From assembly GCF_021018805.1 (NCBI RefSeq), contig NC_086251.1, positions 46,260,767 through 46,324,766 of the forward strand: a DNA stretch of 64,000 bases, read 5' to 3'. This DNA comes from Prinia subflava (lineage: Eukaryota > Chordata > Aves > Passeriformes > Cisticolidae). This document shows, piece after piece, positions 25,079-36,252 of this stretch (positions within the stretch are counted from its first letter, which is position 1; every line of letters begins with the position of its first letter). Made by a program: the position numbers and the translations under genes. The notes below the pieces were generated by a model. The model saw nothing but the letters and a program-made list of their open reading frames with translations. It did no database searches and was not told the DNA's origin.

Positions 25079-28000
25079 CCGAGTTCCTATGCCAAAGGGA
25101 AAGTATTCCAACATCTTTGGCTTTTTAGATTCTTGCTCTCAGCTTGATGAGGTGAAAAGCAAGGAAAGGAGGAATCTTCATCATGGGTCCAAACACCCAA
25201 TATTCACTACATTTGAGTCAACAGTAAGATGTTGCACCAAACTTGCCTCTTCATCCCTCATCAAAGCAGTACCACCCACATTACCAAAACATCTTTACAT
25301 AAAATATAATTGGTTCTTTGGGGCTCAGAGAGGAAGAATAATAATGAGAGGAGTCTAAAATTTCTATGCCAGGTTATTGTCAAGCCAAAGTGGTTCTTTG
25401 ATAGAAAGGAAAAGCATCAGAAGAGGCAGTAACTCAGCAGAAAGATATTAGAAAGCAGTCAAGAGGTCAGAGGGAAAGGAAAAAATAAGCCTCTGCTCTT
25501 GTCCACTTCTAGAATTTTGAAGAATTCTTCTCTGTTGTCTTCTCCCTCATTTGTTGATAGGAATGACAGAAGTGCTAACGTAAAAACAGCTTGTGAGTGC
25601 TTGTACCATAAACTAAGTTGATAAAGGAGGCAGGTGGCTTTTTTCACTGTGCTATGTACTGACTGAATGTCAAGGCAATCGAGAGATGCAGCTCCTGAGG
25701 CACTCCAGAGCTCACTATTGATGACACCACTGCTGAGACCTCATTAGGGCAGACATGCAGCTCAGAAATGTATTAGTGTGAATGTGCGTCTGATGTCTGG
25801 ATGTAATAGATTCATCAGTCATCCCTCTCTAGCACTTTCTCTTTGTTCACCCAACCTCAGTTGCCTCCTGTGACTGGCTAAAATTGCAATGAATTACTTC
25901 ATCAACTTTAGGGCAAGAGGGCTCTGGTTTACTCTTTACAATACTGCAAGGTCCTGGCATTTGCCAATTTGTGTGGAGTAAGCTACTCTAGAATTTAAGT
26001 TTGAAATGCAGGCTATGTATGTTAGGAATTTAATTCTAATAACCTCAGGGACAGTGTTTTGAATAGCTCTCCTAAACTAATTAGTTGATGACTTTTTAAA
26101 GCTTAACTGATAATAATTTTATTGTCACAGATAATAATCTGGAACGCAGTAACAATCACTGTAATTAAATTCTTCAGTAATTTTTCAATAGGTAAGCCTT
26201 ATCAAGATAATAGGTCTGATCTTTGCATTAGGTGGTACCTTTCATTGTTATTGGGCTTTCAAAGCCTCAGGGAAAAAAACCCTGGTTTCGACAAACACAC
26301 AGTTTTCCCTCTTTTCTTACTATCACTCTTTTCTATCACAAAGTTCTTTGGTGCTATCTCTGATATATCAGAAACTTCATGCTTCTTTCACAACAAAATC
26401 TATTGGCTAGCATTAGAAAACATGATTTTACATTGTAGGATCAGAAAATGGAAGCAAATAAATGTTCTAAGGGCTATTGGGGTGGGGTTTTTGAGCACAT
26501 CTAAATTTTAGAGGAAGTTGAGACGCAATATGAAGTGAAGCAGGAATGATTGTGCATGAAAAGGTAATTAATTATTTAAAAAACATAAAATAACCTTGCT
26601 TTAAAAAAAACCCAATCAACAGTTTCACCAATTAAATTATTTTTATTTGAGATCTTTAGGAATCCAAATAATCTTAGAAACCATCTACAGCTTTGATAAA
26701 ACCACATGTCAGAAATTCAGGGCATGTGATAACCAAAGATGAGCACTCTGTGTAGAACAGAAATTTGTTACTTTCCACTCTGATGTCACAAGCTAAAAAG
26801 CAGTAACTTTTAACTTACAATTACAAATCAAGCTTGTGTAGAACTACAGTAGAATTACAGTGTAATTCCTGCTCTTAGTCTTGTTCCTGCTCTTAGTCTT
26901 GCACTTCACTGACATTTGGTGTCAGTGCAGTTCTATCCATACAATATTTACATATGCACTAATGGACTTGTCACCACTGAGAGCTAAGTGCTGAAACCCT
27001 TAGCATCCAGCCAGCCTTTCCTCAGGATGATGGTGGTGGGAGTTCTGAGGTACAGATGAGTAAAAGGCTGACTGAGAATGCAGCCACAGAGCACAAAGTG
27101 TAAGTGAATTGTCATGGCCTTCATTTGAATGAAGTTAACCAAGAGGCACGGCTGAACAAAACAGATCTCTAATCCTAGTTACTAAGTTCTACTGGACTTT
27201 AATTTTGCTACACACTAATTCAACTACCATTATATAACTGATGCTGACATCATTTTGACTTAAGAAAATATTACATCATTTTTATGAGACAAAACAATAG
27301 GAACAATAATCTCATTTTAGAATTTAATTTCTAATTTAAATTCTGCAGGCCGTGGTGGGCAACTGAAAGTTTGGGGATTACAGATAGCAGGAGACTATAG
27401 CTCGTTTAGGAATGTTTATTAAAATGCAGCCTTAGTGAATTGTTCAACAGAGGACTGAGGATTAAGCACACTACTCAGCCTGAATCCATATCATCTGCAA
27501 ATCTGATATTTATAGTGGTCTCTGCATTGCCCAGACCTTTAGCAAACTATTTTTAGTGGGTAATTGTCCAGCTGCATTACATCTTCACCTAGTTTCTCTT
27601 TCTTAGCCAAAAGGAAATTGAAACCCTGAGGAAGCACAAAAGCCAAGCTGAATATTAAATGGCATTGGAAATGCTGGAATAGTGGAATATAAATGTCCTG
27701 AAGAAAAAAGAAAACTTAAAAATCATCACATGAAAATCTATCTACTTTGGGGGAGGCATTAAAAAAAAATTATACTTGTCTGTGAGAGTGTGTTGAAAAA
27801 GCATATCTAACAGCTTTTGTGGTGGGATAAAGCAACAAAGAGATATAAATTAAAGACTGGCTTTTAAAAAGCAGATTAGAACAGTAAGAGATAAATGCAA
27901 ATGAAGGGTCAAAGCAGCATGAAGCCAAGAGAGCAAGGATGTGTGGAAAGCCCAGGGCAGAATGGAAGAATGGATAAAAGACATGCTGGATCAGAGGTTT

Positions 28001-28627
28001 TCAGCTGTTACAGCAGCATCACTGAGGGCTGGATGAGATACAGGCTTCTGTCAGTAGTGCTTTAGGAGTATTAGCTTTGCCTGAACCAGTCTGACATTTC
28101 CTCAGATGTGTTTATCAACTCTCTCTGAGGGCAGCTGGCCCCTGGCACTTTGCAGCTCTGAGGGGAGGAGCAGGAATTGATTCTTCATGATTGATGCTAC
28201 TGTGTTTGAATGCAGTTACTAATTCCTCTGCACAGCTGCACAGCAAGCTTCCCCCACCCCTGAAGCACAGCTGGAATGCAGCCTGTCCATGCTGTATGAG
28301 GCTCTGTACTGGAACACCCCCAGTTCATGAGGGACACCTGTAATGTTCAGCCATCAGCTTTTTCACCAAGTGCCTGCAAGGGAATTGAGCAGACAGGCGG
28401 TTGTGCTAAGCAAGCTATGCAGAATGGGGCAGAAAGACTAAAATCATGTTAAAAACTAGGCATTAAAAATCCCTGATTGTAATGTCAAGGGTTTATCTCC
28501 AACGTTTCTATTGGGTCCAGATTTGGCCCCATGTTGAGATTTCTTTACTGCTCAGAATTTCGAATGGGGGCTATTTGTGTTAACACTGTAATGATAATAA
28601 TCTCACAGGTAACATTTTGATAAGCTT
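25079..28627. other. Intergenic DNA, no gene recognised
   Basis: AT-rich unique sequence between two CR1 copies. It includes a perfect 18-bp tandem duplication at 26866-26901. No recognisable exon; the frame at 26122-26511 has no known domain. Confidence 0.55.
26866..26901. repeat. Perfect 18-bp tandem duplication
   Basis: The unit ttcctgctcttagtcttg occurs twice head-to-tail with no difference. A perfect, two-copy duplication of this kind is usually a recent replication slip and may be polymorphic. Confidence 0.95.
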
Positions 28628-29012
28628 TGCAGGCTGAGAGTTGGGGTTGTTCAGCCTGCAGAAAATAACACTGTGAGGACACCTTATTGTACCTTCGAGT
28701 ACATAAATGGTCCTACAAGAAGGCTGGAGAGGCAGCCTTATCACAGGACAAGGGGTAATGGCTTTAAGCTAAAAGAGGGGTTTGTTTAGATTAAATGTTA
28801 GGAAGAAATTCTTTCCTGTGAGAATGGCAAGATGCTGACAAAGATTGCCCAGAGAAGCTGTGCACACCCCATACCTGGAAGTGTTCAAGGAGAGGCTTGA
28901 TGGGACTGAGAACAACCTGGTCTAGTGAAAGGTGTCTCTACCCATGACAAGGGGGTTGGAATTAGATGATCTTTATGGGCCCCTCCAACCCAAGCCATTC
29001 TATGATTCTGTG
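28628..29012 (+). mobile_element. CR1 LINE, 3' fragment
   Basis: A plus-strand, 5'-truncated CR1. Diagnostic blocks are: ggctgagagttggggttgtt followed by cagcctgcag, the ggacaaggggtaatggcttt block, ttaggaagaaattctttcc, gcccagagaagctgtgc, cctggaagtgttcaaggag followed by aggcttgatggg, acaagggggttggaattaga followed by tgatcttta, and the 3' end ccattctatgattctgtg. The tail is complete, and divergence from the familiar CR1 consensus is moderate. Confidence 0.95.
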
Positions 29013-32000
29013 GTTTCACTGAACTAATTAGCTGAGTGACATTTTCAACCTAAACAAGCAACAGTGGTGTTCCAGCATGCCCCAGCCATCAAACTGTGTC
29101 CACTTACATCTCTATTGCTGTGATTGCTCAGGATTCAAGCTTTCTATCAAACACTAACTTCTTTATCATCCACAAGGTCCGGATTTTGGTTTTCTCCATG
29201 GCTTAAATCTGGAACAAGTAAACCACTTCAGCAAGTGGGAAGCATGAGTCCAGAAGGACCAGCTCGGGCTCAGAGGCTGCACATTGGATTCAGTAAGCTC
29301 AAACTTCCATAAAATAGCTATAAGTTTCCAGTTGGAGCAAAGTTGGGAGGGTCAGCTTAGCAGAAAAAAAGCAGTCCATGGTACTGGACACTGACTTGGA
29401 TGTCAAGCTCCTGAACTCCAGATTGCTGCATTTCCAAGATATTGGTACCTGACGTGAACAAGTTAAAGCTCAGTCAGGCATTTCACCATTTCTGCGAATC
29501 ACATGGATAGCAACAGAGAAGTCTGATTTTTTTTAAACAAGCAGGCACGTTTACCCTCTAACTACATAGAGAAGGCAGCAAAGACACACTGCTCAGGCCA
29601 GCAGTCAACAGAAATGTCTTCAAGGGGCAACCAGATGATTTTAGAACAGTCATGACAGCATTTTCCAGTTGTGCTCCTGCTGTCCTGCTGGTAAGGAGCC
29701 TGCAGTTATTAAGCAGCTAATTATAACATCTGAACAAGCTTTTTATTTCCCCTAGTACACCCAGACTAGGAACTAAAAAAAAAATCTACTAGACTTAAAC
29801 AGCCCTTGTGTGCAAGGTGAACAGTCTGCTGGCAAACACACACATCTGATTGCCCTGGAGATCTGCTGCATGTGCATTGTGACTGCCATTGTAAAGTTTA
29901 ACACTAAATAAACACTATTATTCATTGAAAGAGGACCAAAACATACCAGCACTTCTATCAGCTTCACAGGACAATGGATCTGCAGAGCCCAGGAAACTCA
30001 TTAAACTTAAGGAAAAATATAAAAATAATAGGAAAACTCCCATAGGTTCAAAACAAAAAAAGCAGGGAGAGATTTCTCAAATTATTCTTAGCAGTCTGCT
30101 GGCTGAAGGGTTTGTTACCAAAGGTTCTCTGTATAAGAATGCAAAACTCTTTCTTAACTCACTAAAAACATGTGCAGTTTAACTGAGTAATGATCAAAAA
30201 GCAGTGAACAAGCTGTACTACAAATAACACCCAGAATGATAGCTGGATGCAAATACTATTGTTTATTTGCAAATAAAACACTTTAAAAAAAGTTAATTTT
30301 CTTGCCTTGAGGACTCTTCAGAAGGATGTGGTTGTATTTATAGTCATATAATTGCATAGTTCAACTGTACAAGCTTTCCATGATGCCTTTTTTTAATCAA
30401 ACAAAATAGTAGCACATTGGTAGGGACATGCTTCTATATAGCTACTACATGGAGTGAGGAATACTCATCCTTGTGGTTCTGCTCTGTACCAATTTCTATT
30501 AGAAATGGCTTTTGGTATGGATTAAGGTTCTTTCTGTGGCAGGAATGAGCAGATGTGTTCATAACCTTTTGTCAGGAGGGAACAAACATTGTGATTTGTT
30601 CCTGTTTACATGTGCAGGCACCATGGCCATTAACAAGTCCCACAAACACAGCAGGGGATTGCAAGCAACAGCATTCTCATCCAAAAATAGTCTGTAATTT
30701 GGTGACCAGCAGGAACAAGTCCTGTATTTATCTTCAGAAGGAACAAATATGCTTTACTTATGAGAAGCCTATGTACTGGGTCTGTCTGAGAGGTAATCAG
30801 ATATGTGCAGATTGGCAGTCAGATACATGGAGCATTAGACACTGTTCTGACAGCTCTGCTGTCGCAGAGCAGCCTCTCTTCTTCGAACAGAAGTTGACAC
30901 AGTTGATATCAGCCTTATTTTACAGTAAAGAGTCTCTGTTTACGATCTCTGAATTAATTTATGTTCATATTAAGGTAAGCTGGAACTGGATACATTTAGA
31001 AAACCTGTCCAAGGGAAGCAGGCAAGAGAGCTGAATTATCTGTTCTTTTTTCCTAATACTTTGGACTCACAGTTCTAAATGTTACTTAAATTTCAACTTG
31101 TCCCTAAGAATAATTCTACTTGCATGCTTTTCTTTTTTGTCACCTGAAAGCCATATTGCAATAACCTGAAGAGTCCACCAAGTTTAGTGAGTTCAGGAGG
31201 GACTTTTTTTTTTGTCTATACATAACATACATAGATTCTAAATCTTCATCTTCATCCTTTCTAAACTCAAGCTCTCTTGCTATTTTTCAGACATTCTCAA
31301 GTCATAATAAATTACACATATACACAAGGTTTTTAAAGCACCATCCCTCTACTGCTGTATGTATTTCTTTATATTAAAGACCATTGTATCATGCCTACAT
31401 TTTTAACTGCCAGAACTTGGTATTTCCATCATTAGATTACAAACCACATGGAAAAAAGGCCATGTTTTATCTTAAGACAACATCTCTCTAGTGAAGTGCA
31501 TCATCAAAATCTAAAGACAAACACCAACATTAAAGTATAAGCAAGGTTAGTATCACGTACTGTGCAATTTGTTAAATATCTTGAGGAGTTGCAACAAAAC
31601 ATTTCTGTTTGCTTTTCTTCTACTCTTCAAGTGTGAGGAAAGACTTCCTGAAAATACAGACAACACAATTTTTCTTTAAAGCACAAAAGTCACTGCCCTG
31701 GCAAGGAGTAAATGGTTTAATTCATCTGCACTTTTTTCATTACCAGAGAGGCCCCCATTATTTTTAAGCATCCTTCTTCATGTGCTAGCACTGCAGTAAA
31801 TGACGTCTGTACCAGAAGCCAGCTGGGTTCATTAGTTGTCTCTCCATCCATAGCTAACTGGCACAGAAATACAGTCTCTTGCCAAGAATACCACCAAGCA
31901 CAGATTTATTTAATGTTACTCCTCTGTGGAGATGGCCTTGCGTCATCATTCAAAGTCCTATTGCATTTAGCTCCCACTTCATCTGGGGATGCCTTTGGCC

Positions 32001-33479
32001 TGAGTCTCATCTTGAACAGCACTATTTTAGTTATTTCCTTTTAAAAAGGAGAAATTCCTTGGCAGACAAGGAGGAAAAGGCTCAAGGAAACAGCTCAGAT
32101 TGGAGGTCAGGATATACCATACTGGACCAATACTGCACTTGGTGATTGTGGTGTGCAGACTTCTTTTTAGTGACCTTTAAACAACTCTTGCAAATTTGTT
32201 AATGACGCCCCATGAAAGGAACATCGCACAAAGTAACAAGGCTGTTAAATTTGTAAAGATGGGAGGTCAGGCACCAAAGTGTGGAACATCATGGAAGAGC
32301 CTGACCAGGAGCAGGACAGCTTGTGTTATTTTAGCAACTAGGAGAACACAAGTAAAAGAGCAACGTCTAACTAAACACTGTCTTTAGAAGACAAACACAT
32401 TTTTCCTTTTGGTGTTACTATTAACACCTTAGCTTAGTAGATATAAACATTTTTTACTGTTCATTGAAGACCTTATTCATGGTTGTATTTGTATCAGGTC
32501 AGAAAAACAAACAAACAAACAAACCCTGAACTTTCAATTTTGGCTTTACCTCACTGGCACAAATCCAAATTCTGACATCAAACTAAAGCACTTGCAGAAA
32601 ATACAGAAACATTAGTTGGAATTTCTTTAGTTATTTTCTGAAAAAACAAACAGAAACATTTTTACTAATTCTAGGTTTAGAAAGTGCTTGTTTGGGGTCT
32701 TTAGAAATTCATGTTGCTTTGGCAGCATCTGCACAACATTAAAGCACATTGAATATTGAAAATATTTATATTTCATTATATGTTATTTTGACAAAACCAG
32801 TTTCATGGCCATTGACTTTGACTGTCTTTTCTTATTATCAAAAATATCACACTGCAGTAAAATATGCTTAGATATATCAAAATTTTTTACACATCTGGAA
32901 AGAAAAATAGTGGACTCAAGAAGCAAGCAGTCTCTTTTTGTCTAAGGCCTCCTGCTGTTGCACTGAGCAGATGAGTATAATTTCCTGGAAGAAATATAAC
33001 AAGGAGAAATATTTCCATTGATTTCACTGCCTAGCAGTGATGGCAAGGTATCTGTCTTTTCAGACACCGTGGTAATTCTCAGGGGCACACATAGCAGTCC
33101 AAAATGGAAACACAATTAGTACTTTCCCGGCTCCTCACCACAGCTTGGAGAAACAAACACTTCCTAATGTACAGACATTTTCTAATAGCTCACTAATGCC
33201 TGCATCACTGGACCTAGTGAAGGTCACCTCACTGTTTTTGAGCAAAGCTTTGACATGTTTCTCACCTTCAGTAACAACAGTTACTAATAAAGTTTCCTTC
33301 GTTGCTAGAAATGAAGTGCAGATGACACCACATGTAAAAGATGAAGGAAATTTTGAGGTCACTCCTTGGCTGGGATCAGGGAATGGTATATAGGTGTCCC
33401 TTGGGGATGGGGAAGGCGGGGAAGACCAGCTCGGGGGAAGGCCTGGGTGTATCTCCTGCTTTCCACCCATGCCCGTGCG
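29013..33479. other. Intergenic DNA, no gene recognised
   Basis: AT-rich sequence with an (AAAC)n microsatellite at 32503-32524. The longest frame (30555-31034, 159 codons, plus strand) has no domain, signal peptide or repeat I recognise, and nothing to suggest splice boundaries, so I treat it as chance. Confidence 0.55.
32503..32524. repeat. (AAAC)n microsatellite
   Basis: About five tandem copies of AAAC, perfect in the core. Confidence 0.9.
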
Positions 33480-33969
33480 TGGATGCACTGCAGGCAGGAG
33501 AGCTGGCACCGATGGCTCTCGCCATGGGCAGCACCGCCGGGTCCCACGGGAAGGGCGGAGCGGAGCGCTGCAGCCGCTCAGCCGCGGGGCTGCGAGCAGG
33601 AGCACGGCACCCGCTCTGCGGCGTGCACGGGGCAACACAACTACCGCCAGGACTCTGAAATACGCTATCTTAAAATACGGCCTGTTTAATTGTGAAGAAA
33701 CCTCTTAGGAAATGAAAATTCGATCGCACCCACAAAAACCTCGGGACTGACGGCAGCCGCGTCATGTTCCGCCCGAGCCGCCGGGCTCGCGCCCGGCCCG
33801 CCCAGCGCTGCGGGCCGGGCCCAGCACCACCGCCCGGGCGCGGGGCCGCAGGCGGGGGCGCTCCGCCCGCTCGGAGGAGCCGGCTGCCCGCCCTTCCTCC
33901 CGCCCTCCCGTTCCTAGGAGCTGGCTCTCCCCCTGGAGGCCTCCGGCGGCATCGGCCGCGCTCCGCCGC

Positions 33970-33977
33970 TTATGTAA
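33970..33977. promoter_or_regulatory. D-box (TTATGTAA) in CpG island A
   Basis: A perfect consensus for PAR-bZIP factors (DBP/TEF/HLF) and NFIL3. It lies about 110 and 340 bp from two CACGTG E-boxes in the same island. Binding is inferred from the motif only. Confidence 0.35.
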
Positions 33978-34086
33978 CGCGGGCCCCGGCAGCGCCCGCG
34001 GCTCTGGGCCGCTCGAGTGCTGGCACGGGGCTCGGCCCCACCTCGCAGGGCACACCGAGCATTCCGGTTAGCACCCGTGGCAGCCC

Positions 34087-34094
34087 ACACGTGT
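34087..34094. promoter_or_regulatory. E-box octamer ACACGTGT (first copy)
   Basis: A palindromic ACACGTGT with a canonical CACGTG core recognised by bHLH factors such as CLOCK/BMAL1, USF and MYC/MAX. An identical octamer lies about 233 bp to the right. Confidence 0.4.
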
Positions 34095-34319
34095 AGCTCC
34101 AGCGAACGGGAATAGCTGAGCCCTGTCCGTATGGTGCTTCGCGGACGTGGGGAGCTCTGCAGCCAAGCACTGGTGCTTGGTCTTCCCTGCCGTGGCTGAG
34201 GCCCTGCAGGCGGACACTGACGCCCTGGGCTGTGCCGGGCCGAGCGCTTGAGGAGCTCCTGCATGTTCGTTCTGGAGGATCCTGCGCCAGACGAAGCAGT
34301 CCATGCAGCCTCCTGAAGT

Positions 34320-34327
34320 ACACGTGT
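34320..34327. promoter_or_regulatory. E-box octamer ACACGTGT (second copy)
   Basis: Identical palindromic octamer at the right edge of CpG island A. Confidence 0.4.
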
Positions 34328-34350
34328 CACTTCTGCAGGCCACCTGTGCC

Positions 34351-34879
34351 AGCCCCGGGATCTGCTAGTGCCCTGGTCGGTCACGGCGAGACCCAGCTCC
34401 CTGCTGTGGAGAAATACCCAGCCTCGACGAGACCCCTCGGAGAGAACCGATCCTGCCAAGGAATGGCTTTTAGCACCACCTGCATGGATCTGTCACAAGG
34501 ACTATGGGAAGACTGCTGAACTAAGGGATTGTGTAGGATGGTAGGTGGTAAAACTGAGATTAGGTTCAAGCACTGTTTTCCCAGACGAGGTAGTGAGGCA
34601 CTGTAGCAAACAGGGAGTCATTCCATGCAAACTCTTATCTGTCAGTACCCCAAAGCACTGCAAATTCAAATGTATGCCTTGTGGCATAGCACAACTTCAG
34701 TCATAAAGGAGAAATAGCCTGTCAGCCCCTTGCTCCTCTCACCACGGTAATGGCAACTTACCCAGCCGCATGCATCCTGTCCTCACAGCTTTGATCTCTG
34801 CTCAGCAGAGGAAGGGGGCTGGAGAGAAGGAGCTGTGAGGGTGTAACAGGGGCTGCAGTGCTACGAGGCAGCCTACGAG
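34351..34879. other. Inter-island spacer with a possible minus-strand splice donor
   Basis: Sequence of intermediate composition between CpG islands A and B. The only notable site is a good 5' splice-site match read on the minus strand (TGG|GTAAGT, with GTAAGT at 34761-34756). It would suit a leftward transcript starting in island B or C. No exon body or acceptor could be assigned. Confidence 0.3.
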
Positions 34880-34990
34880 TGTTGGCGACACCTCAGCCTG
34901 GGCAGCTGCCTGCGCTCGGCAGCCGCGCTTGGGCTGCGCCCGCGGGCGCTGCGGCGTGCGCCTTCCCCTCACGGAGCGCGGGGATCCATT
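34880..34990. promoter_or_regulatory. CpG island B (small)
   Basis: A compact patch of about 110 bp, very rich in CpG (ctgCGctCGgcagcCGCGc, then gcccgcgggcgctgcggcg). It may be a satellite of the flanking islands, or the start of a leftward transcript using the donor at 34761. Too short to meet the usual island length criteria by itself. Confidence 0.5.
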
Positions 34991-35162
34991 GCCCTCTTGG
35001 ATGGCGATAACGATTGCTGCCGTGCTTGCGGTGCTGGAAACCAAACAGCCTGCTGACAGGGTATCTGAAAAAAAAACAAATGCCAGACTTTGAAGTGGTG
35101 TGCTCAAGGCGATTTGTGTGGAGTTTTCTAGCTCTTTCCATTACCTAAAAGGGAGGAGGAAG

Positions 35163-35178
35163 AAAAAAAAAAAAAAAA
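35163..35178. repeat. Poly-A tract (A16)
   Basis: Sixteen consecutive A, preceded by an A/G-rich run. I recognise no retrocopy body ending here. Confidence 0.85.
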
Positions 35179-35644
35179 GGCAAAGAATCATTGCACCTCT
35201 GCTGTCCAGCCCCCAGCACAGAAACTAAACCGAACAGCCTGGCTTGCCTGACAAGCTGTGAAGATTCAGATAATCCTGTCCAGCTTATTCTCCACTCAGG
35301 GGCAATTTGTTCCTTTTAAACCCCTAACAGCATTTTGCCAAAGCTGCCATCAGGGAAATTGTGACATGAGCTGTGCAAATATTTACTCAGCCATTCCCAC
35401 GCTGCTTCCCAAAGGGGTTATTGTTCCCCCCTCAGCCCCTGCCGGCACGAAGCACAGCCCTGAGTTTATTTTGGTGACCGCTAGTAACGCTAACATTCAG
35501 GTTTTACAGAACGCACTTGTTTCCAAAGCGTTCCTTTTAACAGGAAGCCCCAGGAGCCTGCACGCATGCTCTAGTCCGCCACCACCAAAATACTCCAAAT
35601 CAGGCTCGTTATTCGTGGGTGCAGTCAAAAGCTGTTCCACTGTG

Positions 35645-35658
35645 AAAAAGAAACAAAA
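35645..35658 (-). terminator. Pol III terminator of tRNA-Thr
   Basis: On the minus strand, runs of T4 (35658-35655) and T5 (35649-35645) follow the tRNA 3' end after about 9 nt. This is the normal position for RNA polymerase III termination. Confidence 0.85.
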
Positions 35659-35667
35659 CAAACCCTC

Positions 35668-35740
35668 AGGCCCCAGCGAGGATCGAACTCGCGACCCCTG
35701 GTTTACAAGACCAGTGCTCTAACCACTGAGCTATGGAGCC
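35668..35740 (-). tRNA. tRNA-Thr (anticodon TGT)
   Basis: An intact 73-nt tRNA gene without intron. It folds as a full cloverleaf: acceptor GGCTCCA (35740-35734) pairs with TGGGGCC, with one G-T pair. The D arm is GCTC/GAGC, the anticodon stem is CTGGT/ACCAG with loop CTTGTAA and anticodon TGT at 35707-35705, and the T arm is GCGAG/CTCGC with loop TTCGATC. The discriminator is T, and CCA is not encoded, as normal in eukaryotes. The A box (TAGCTCAGTGG, 35733-35723) is perfect and the B box (AGTTCGATCCT, 35689-35679) is close to consensus. A T-run terminator follows. The product reads ACA (and other ACN by wobble) threonine codons. The gene begins exactly at the edge of CpG island C, as many active vertebrate tRNA genes do. 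No compensatory defects are seen, so it is very probably functional. Confidence 0.98.
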
Positions 35741-36160
35741 GCCGCTCAAAGTGCTCTCCGGCTGTGTCTAACGACCGGTCCCAGCCCTCCCCGCGCCCCC
35801 TGCCGGGCGCCCCGGGCCTGCCGCAGCCGGGCCCGCCCTCCGCTGGCCCCTGAGGGGCCCGCCCCACACAGCGGCCTCGCTGCCGCCGCCTGGGGGAGCC
35901 CGCGGCCCGCCGGGAGCCGCTCCTGGCCCGCCGGAAACCGCCGGAACTCGCCGGGAGCGCTCCGCCGCTGTTTGTCCCCTCTCCCCGCGGGCGCCCGTCT
36001 GCCGCCCGGCCGGCATCTCGGCCGCCAGCAGCGGCGTGCCGCTCCCGGCGCTCGCCGGCGGCCGCGGGCGTGCTCGGGCCGCAGGAGGTGCCTGGGCCCG
36101 CTGGAACGGCAGGAAATAAAGCTGCTGGAATGAGCGCGTCCGGCCGAGCCGGCAAAGGCA
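35741..36160. promoter_or_regulatory. CpG island C, upstream of tRNA-Thr
   Basis: About 420 bp of dense CpG starting right at the tRNA 5' end, with GC boxes (for example cccgccc near 35831, ccgcccc near 35860). A minus-strand open frame (36347-35703) spans island and tRNA, but its Ala/Gly/Arg-rich content is a compositional artefact. The island could be the open-chromatin domain of the tRNA gene, or a promoter firing away from it. A TATAAAG (36246-36252) lies just outside on the plus strand. Which applies cannot be told from sequence. Confidence 0.75.
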
Positions 36161-36245
36161 CCGGAGGAGAAATACGGGATAGGGGTGTGCCAGTGTTTGA
36201 CACACAATCCGATCTGTACCGGCTAGGAGTAAAAAAACCCTGTGG

Positions 36246-36252
36246 TATAAAG
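36246..36252 (+). promoter_or_regulatory. Possible TATA box outside CpG island C
   Basis: TATAAAG in a G-rich context (gtggTATAAAGGG), in the right orientation for rightward transcription. It has no supported downstream exon, so it may be chance. Confidence 0.2.

Larger units (their letters stand above)
33480..34350. promoter_or_regulatory. CpG island A, candidate promoter
   Basis: The sequence changes abruptly from AT-rich to GC-rich with dense CpG, most dense at 33765-33900. It contains GC boxes (for example gggcgg near 33554, cccgccc near 33797 and 33889), a TTATGTAA D-box (33970-33977), and two ACACGTGT octamers with E-box cores CACGTG at 34088-34093 and 34321-34326. There is no convincing TATA box. 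Long open frames on both strands follow from GC richness, and none resembles a protein family. Retained CpGs imply low germline methylation, which normally marks a Pol II promoter. Direction and product are unknown. A gap of lower CpG density (33655-33760) splits it into two lobes. Confidence 0.75.

Noticed and set aside
30555..31034. 159-codon plus-strand frame in AT-rich DNA
   Set aside because: No domain, no Kozak-like start, no splice context and an amino-acid make-up typical of translated non-coding DNA.
33914..34459. 181-codon minus-strand frame in CpG island A
   Set aside because: Compositional artefact of GC richness. Four other frames are open over the same bases, and there is no recognisable protein.
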